DNA from: Leucocoprinus leucothites
Lineage: Eukaryota; Basidiomycota; Agaricomycetes; Agaricales; Agaricaceae
Reading direction: 5' to 3'
Assembly: GCA_013368445.1 (NCBI GenBank)
Contig: JAACJO010000010.1
Span: 868,001 to 932,000, forward strand
Length of the DNA: 64,000 bases
Below, piece after piece: positions 58,950-64,000 of this stretch. The notes under the pieces were generated by a model that saw only the letters and a program-made list of their open reading frames with translations, made no database searches and was not told the DNA's origin. The position numbers and the translations under genes were made by a program. How positions within the stretch are numbered: position 1 is the first letter of the stretch; each line of letters opens with the position of its first letter.

Positions 58950-60195
58950 ATGATGCTTTTGGGTGCTCGTTCCGCTGCAGTCTTGGGTGTCTTTGGGTTG
59001 GCTATCAACTCGTTGGTTGGCGTAGCTGCTTTTCCTCTTCTCGGCTCAGACACAGCGAGAGTTGTGACGAGCTGTACGCGTGACAAGCTCGCTGCATTGA
59101 CTTTTGTGCGTTATTCTCCGTTGGCCCACTGCGCTGCAACTAAGCTTTTTTCCGCTTTGTTTTGTATTGGTTAGGATGATGGACCGGCGGATAATACCAG
59201 GAAGGCTATGGAGCTATTGGAGGCTAAGGGAGCTAAGGGAACGTTCTTTGTTAGTGAGTACTTATTTGTTGGCGCGTGTGGGAGAATATGTGTCTGACTT
59301 GTTTGATTTTCGCTTAGACGGGAAGAACTGGGGGTGTATCTACGACAAGGCTGATATTTTGAAAGAAACCTTTGACAGAGGACATCAAGTCGCTTCACAC
59401 ACTTGGTCTCACCCTCACCTGAATAGTCTGACTTACGCCGAAGGTGGGTTTAATCCTTTAAGCTGGTGTCCTCTTATTGATTTGCGTCTTAGTCGAACGG
59501 GAGCTTAGCAGCAGCCATGGTTTGTGTCGATACGGGCCATACTCTGATAAACCATCATGCTCATGTTATTGTAGATGCAATCAAGAGGATCACCGGAGCG
59601 GATGTCGCGTTCATGCGTCCTCGTGAGTGTTCTAGTTTACTAAACCATTGAAGCTGAGCTGATGTTAGTGGACAGCTTACGGAGAACACAACGATAATGT
59701 GTCCAAGGTGGCTGCGAGGCTCGGAGAGACAATTGTGAACTGGAACGTAGAGTGGGTCTTTGGAAAATATCAAATTGCATACGTTATGCGATGGGCTGAC
59801 CAGAGTCACTGTATTTCATTAGTTCTGGAGACGCCTTGGGTCACACGATCCAACAGCAGAAAGACGAGTTCACTCAAGCTGTTAACAAAAACATGAGGAG
59901 CATCATATCTTTGCAGCATGATGTTCACCGTACGTGTTTATGTCCCTCGAACGCGACAACATCAATTCTGACATGCTGATCAACTGTTCAGCAACCTCTG
60001 TGTATGACGTGTTACCCCATGCTATCAAGACCCTCCAAGACGCCGGATATACACTTGTTACTATTGCGGAGTGCATTGGGGAGGCGCCATATCATAGCGT
60101 CGGACAGCCTCAACAAAGGAACGTGAGTGTTTTTGCATTATTTCACTCGAACATCGCTAATGGACTGGCGTCGACAGTCGGATTGGCACTGCTGA
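58950..60195 (+). CDS. secreted polysaccharide (chitin) deacetylase
   Basis: Nine exons: 58950-59105, 59175-59253, 59318-59443, 59493-59519, 59575-59622, 59676-59751, 59823-59929, 59992-60122, 60178-60195; 255 residues with consistent phases. A signal peptide (about residues 1-27, MMLLGARSAAVLGVFGLAIN) leads into a NodB/CE4 domain. All five motifs are seen: TFDDGPA (metal-binding Asp), SHTWSHPHL (two metal-binding His), RPPYGEHND, WNVDSGDA, and LQHDVHPTS. CE4 enzymes remove acetyl groups from chitin or related polymers in the wall; this one appears secreted and catalytically complete. The C-terminus is short (SDWHC) with no GPI signal or chitin-binding module. Confidence 0.93.
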
Positions 60196-60833
60196 ATGGC
60201 GAACAACATTCGTATTTTCTTTTAACGGGACTTGGGTTTAAATTTGTCTGAACTATCTGAACTTTTTGTCTTGCGGGCTCTGGAATACGTTTATAGTCGA
60301 TTTAGTTGTTATTTCTGTAGCTCCCACCAACTGATATCCACTCGTTTGTTTTGATTTACATATACCTTTCTGGGTTTCTATAGCCAGTAAAACGTTGGCC
60401 CCTATTTGAACCTTCAACTTTTGGTGACCACGTGATCGCGTCTAATTTAGAACGGAAGCAATTGAATCCCATGCAGGATTGCGCCTCATTGAGTTCTTTC
60501 CACACTCCCATCGCCTTGCTTGCTAAGAGCCACAAGGCCAGAGGTAAGTCCTATGTCATTGTGCTATTGATAACCTATAAGTCTATCAGATAAGATTAAT
60601 CTGTCCATGGCCAACGATCAGCCGGTTCTCCTACCTTGATAGCTCTTGGAATTCCTCGCGTCTTCTGAGCGGAGTTTACATCTCCCCGTCCAATCTCGTC
60701 GGCTTTCTAACTCTCACCATCATTCTCGCGTGTTCTCAGTCTCTCAGTCTCTTGTGATAGGAGATCCTGTCTCTGGTACCCCGGCAAATCAACTGGCTCA
60801 AGACACTCTGATCCTTCTCCACTGAATTTCGAC
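60196..60833. other. intergenic, promoter of the DUF6699 gene
   Basis: No gene is seen. C/T-rich segments (60700-60770) precede the next start codon. Confidence 0.45.
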
Positions 60834-62778
60834 ATGTCTTTATCCAACCCGGCATATGGAACACTACCTGCATTTGAGAGGCCGGCAAGTGCAGGAGCGA
60901 CTATGGGCGGTAGTGGTGGAGGTGCGTTTATTCCTCCTCCACCCGGAGCGAGTATGGGCGGTGAACCTGGCCAATATTCATCTTTTCAGCAATCTCATCC
61001 CAAGTACGTGCATATTGTACCCATGCTCTCTAAACAAGAAGCTGATCTTTGTCATTGGAAGCGTCTTCAATTGGCCAACTACGCAAATGTTTCAGTCCCA
61101 GCCTCAGCCTCAAGCCTCGTCGTATCCGCCTTCGGGTTCGGGTCACACTCAGCTGCACCAATCGCAACATTCGCAGCCAGCGCATTTTCAGACTCAACCC
61201 TCCCATCAGCATTATTCACCCTATCACCCGCCTCCATCTCAACACTCACCCTATCATTCACCTCCATCTCAGCACTCACCCTATCATCAACCTCCATCTC
61301 AGCACTCATCCTATTACCAGCCCCCATCTCAGCACTCGCCATATCACCCTCCGCCATCTCAGCATTCACCCTATCATCTTTCACAGAATTCACCATACCA
61401 AACTCAGCCGTCGCAGAGGGTTTCGGAGCCAGGGTCGACGCCTTGGACTTATGCGCAGTACCCACCTTCACCAGAGTTACCCATCACTGCGCCTGCAACC
61501 ACTTCTGCATTCAACAATACTCCCAATGCTACAGGTCGCTATTCCCCGTACGGCACTCAGACTCATTCACATCCTCCGCCGAATTCTGCGCCTGCTGAAG
61601 CTCCACCATGGTCGCACATTGTACATTCCCACCAGCAAACTCATACACCTTGGTTTTCGGAACACTCTCAACAGCAAATACATCAACACCATGACCAAGC
61701 ATCCTCCCATCGACCATCTCAGGGCCGTCGTCATTCAATCGGATCGTCTGGTTATCTTCCTGTTACAAACGAACCTACGCATTCTGCACACCCTCTACCT
61801 TTCAATGGCTCGGCAAATGCACCCCCACCAAGGAAACCGGCACTGAAGCCCCCGAATTCGCAGTCAGCGGCTGGGAGGCCAATTGGGCCAGGGTCGCGAC
61901 ACCACGCTACAAGAATGCAGCAGCATGATTCCAGTGGTTCCGCAGGGTCCAGTTATGGTTTTGGTATGAGTGGCTCTGGATGGCCGACGGCGATACCCCC
62001 CACGGCGCACCCGACGGTAACTCCATCAGCACCAGTGATACCTTCAATGTCGATTCCGAATGTTCCCGGATATACCTTACAGGACGAAGACAATTGGGCT
62101 CCTGATAATCTCTCGCCCAGACCGAGAGATTGGAGAGCGGATTACTTCCCAAAACAGGGATTTTCGATGTACCTTGCCAGGATTGGGAGGGTACGCTCAG
62201 ATGTAGTAGGTGTGTTTTGTTCCTTTCCTCTCTTTAGGGGATTGGGCTGATTGCCGAGAACAGAATACACTGATACCGTCAAACGAAGCCTGCATCCACT
62301 ACTCCACTACGTTCCGAACTCTGAACCTCTCACTCTCACGTTCGACCTCCGCTACCCAATAGTCCACGGCAATACTCTCCATTTCTCTCAACTACAGAAG
62401 AATTTCAATGAAGTAGATCTTGCGCAGCACGCAGCATATCCTCCCGCGCCGATTCTTCGGCTATATCACCCAAAACTCCCTTGGTACGTCGATGTTCATC
62501 AGTCACATCCTACGGGGGTGACGGTCTTCGACGTTTTGGCACAAATGAGCCTGCAGATGCAGGCTCCAATACATAGCAGGCATTATTATAATGATGTGTT
62601 GGATTTGGCAGATAGATCGGCTTTGGGGAGGGGATATAAGGAGAGGTGTAGAGGGAGGCTTGGGGAGAATAAGAAGGGTGTTTTACAGGTTGATTTCATA
62701 GGCGACAAGTTCGTGTTTGAGGGACTTGCGAGGGGGAAGCAGGGTTTGTGGGAGATCAAGACCAGCAGTTTTCTATGA
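60834..62778 (+). CDS. Pro/His-rich protein with C-terminal DUF6699
   Basis: Three exons: 60834-61003, 61062-62209, 62264-62778; 610 residues, phases consistent. Residues 1-390 are disordered, rich in Pro, Ser, Gln and His. They include five copies of a 10-residue unit SPYHxPPSQH (coded about 61214-61375). The C-terminal 190 residues form DUF6699: SLHPLLHYVPNSEPLTLTFD, LPWYVDVHQSHPTGVTVFDV, and ALGRGYKERCRGR. This domain is basidiomycete-specific and of unknown function. The intron 61004-61061 is placed by frame: only an acceptor after CATTGGAAG restores the Gln/His/Pro frame. Because the repeat has no stop codon in any forward frame, three long frames overlap here; codon use and the downstream domain single out the real one. 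Confidence 0.85.
61214..61375 (+). repeat. 30-bp tandem repeat, about five units
   Basis: Units read CCTATCA(C/T)... CCTCCATCTCA(A/G)CACTCA with scattered changes. They code for SPYHxPPSQH in the DUF6699 gene. Units differ by a few bases, so the array is moderately old. Confidence 0.85.
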
Positions 62779-64000
62779 GGTAATGTAAACTCATCCAGGT
62801 ATGTTGGCTTCTACTCTCTGCTCTCTACTCTTCTTCGGTGGTCACTGGAGCTGATATTGTAAATAGACGTTCTGACTATTCCTCTCTATCTCTTAGCCTC
62901 AGTTCCGCCGTGTTTTCTTCTCGCTGATCTCCTGCACGCATTTCTCGTTGAATGATATCTGTTGTAGTAACGCTCATCCTGTTGTATTTGTGCTTATGTA
63001 TTATGGTGAATCTTCCTGTCCAGACATTATCGTCTCCACTATTGCAACCATTTGTACTTTTACATTTCCATCGACACCCCCGGATCCGATTCTGACCAAT
63101 TTCTCTCATTTCCTACCTAAGGCCACCTGTCCCACTTGTATTCGGACCCGTTTATTCCATTTTGGGGGGAAATTCCAGGTTGGAAATCCAGTACTGTCTT
63201 CTTGTGATTTCGATCCTGGATAAGTGGTTTGATATCCCGTTTGCTGATGCGGTGCACGGGCATTGGAGCCCAGAATTTGGTGAGATGATCAGGCTGGTAG
63301 CTTCACGCTCACAGATGTTGGGTTTATTCGCAGTGCTTCCCATCTCAAGGCGGTGTCTCAAATGCCGATGGCGACGGAGAATTGGTAAGATTATCGATAA
63401 TTTAGCAGATCACACACCGATTATATGACCTTCGTGGGTTGATTCTGGGATACTCAGGTAGGGTACGGGACTTAGCGCCTTAAACTTGCCTCTCTGACGG
63501 TTTCGAGCTTTTTAAATGATACTTGCCTGTAGCACGAGCTCTTCCCCGGGCAAATGAGCTTTGATGATCGTGTTCCTGAGGAGGGAGGTCGTATGCATAT
63601 TCTACATATGACATACGAGGCCGTATCCATTTGCATCGCCTCTGGTAGATGTCGACTGATGAACATAAATCTTCATCAATTTCCCGGTATTGACTCGCCG
63701 TTTGCATGAATTTCTAGCTTAGGAGGTCAATGAAAGTACACGTTAATGTCATTATTGATTTACCCGAGGTGACATACTAAAATCCTTGCCGACAGGGTGA
63801 ATATTTCTTCTCTATTGACACGCCATGTCAGTTTACTTATTCGTCCACTGAATGTGAAGCATACGCACACAAGGATACAATCTTCAAGGAGCGGTCCCAT
63901 ACACCCATCTTGGGAGCCCGATGAAATGACAATCAACACGGACACCCTGAAAACCTAATAGAAGAGATCCTTGCTGCATAGCATCCCAATTCGCCCTAAG
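62779..64000. other. right-end interval, no gene recognised
   Basis: Frames at 63162-63428 (+) and 63480-63945 (-) are short and show no domain or splice pattern that I could support. A gene could start here and continue outside the window. Confidence 0.4.

Noticed and set aside
60834..61598. Single uninterrupted 254-residue frame instead of the spliced DUF6699 model
   Set aside because: After 61003 the frame becomes a Ser/Ala/Leu repeat without relation to the family, while splicing reaches the Gln/His/Pro frame that continues into DUF6699.
1..64000. Transposable elements, CRISPR arrays, rRNA genes
   Set aside because: No transposase, integrase or reverse transcriptase motifs, no long terminal or inverted repeats with target duplications, no spaced repeats and no rRNA-like sequence were noticed by eye on either strand.

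Overview
The window is nuclear DNA of a filamentous basidiomycete, most likely a mushroom-forming agaricomycete. Genes are cut by many short GT..AG introns, mostly 45-70 nt. Two STE3-type pheromone receptor genes and a CaaX pheromone precursor gene lie among basidiomycete-type families (RBR ubiquitin ligases, DUF6699, long-tailed receptors). All gene models come from reading splice sites and frames by eye; most models sum to an exact multiple of three.

Left part (1-15.1 kb): the possible start of a gene leaving the left edge; a METTL24-like membrane methyltransferase (-); about 4 kb with no convincing gene; a membrane-anchored von Willebrand factor A protein (+); an F-box protein (-); and prefoldin subunit 3 (-), head to head with the rRNA-processing factor MRD1 (+), 205 bp apart.

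Centre (16-35 kb) is a mating-type B (pheromone/receptor) locus. Two different STE3-like receptors lie in tandem on the minus strand (16.0-17.7 and 19.1-21.1 kb). A CaaX pheromone precursor ending CIIA is at 34.6 kb on the plus strand. Between them are conserved genes: an allergen-like His-rich protein, CNOT11, a CLA4-type PAK kinase and mitochondrial ribosomal protein uS19m. Receptors, pheromone and a Cdc42-effector kinase fit one mating and morphogenesis pathway.

35.6-46.1 kb holds a tandem array of four RBR (RING-IBR-RING) E3 ubiquitin ligase genes, all on the plus strand. They share an N-terminal helical module but differ in the integrity of RING2. Copies 1 and 2 keep the catalytic signature, copy 3 has a broken RING2, and copy 4 has lost one zinc ligand but gained a C-terminal Cys/His extension. 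This looks like an expanding, diversifying ligase family beside the mating locus.

Right part (46.1-64 kb): two membrane proteins (-); a GT61 glycosyltransferase (+); a divergent pair of paralogous P-loop GTPases (53.6-56.9 kb) bracketed by two copies of a ~75-bp element with conserved hairpins; mitochondrial ribosomal protein bL31m; a NodB chitin/polysaccharide deacetylase; and a Pro/His-rich DUF6699 protein. I saw no rRNA, tRNA, CRISPR, transposase or reverse transcriptase.
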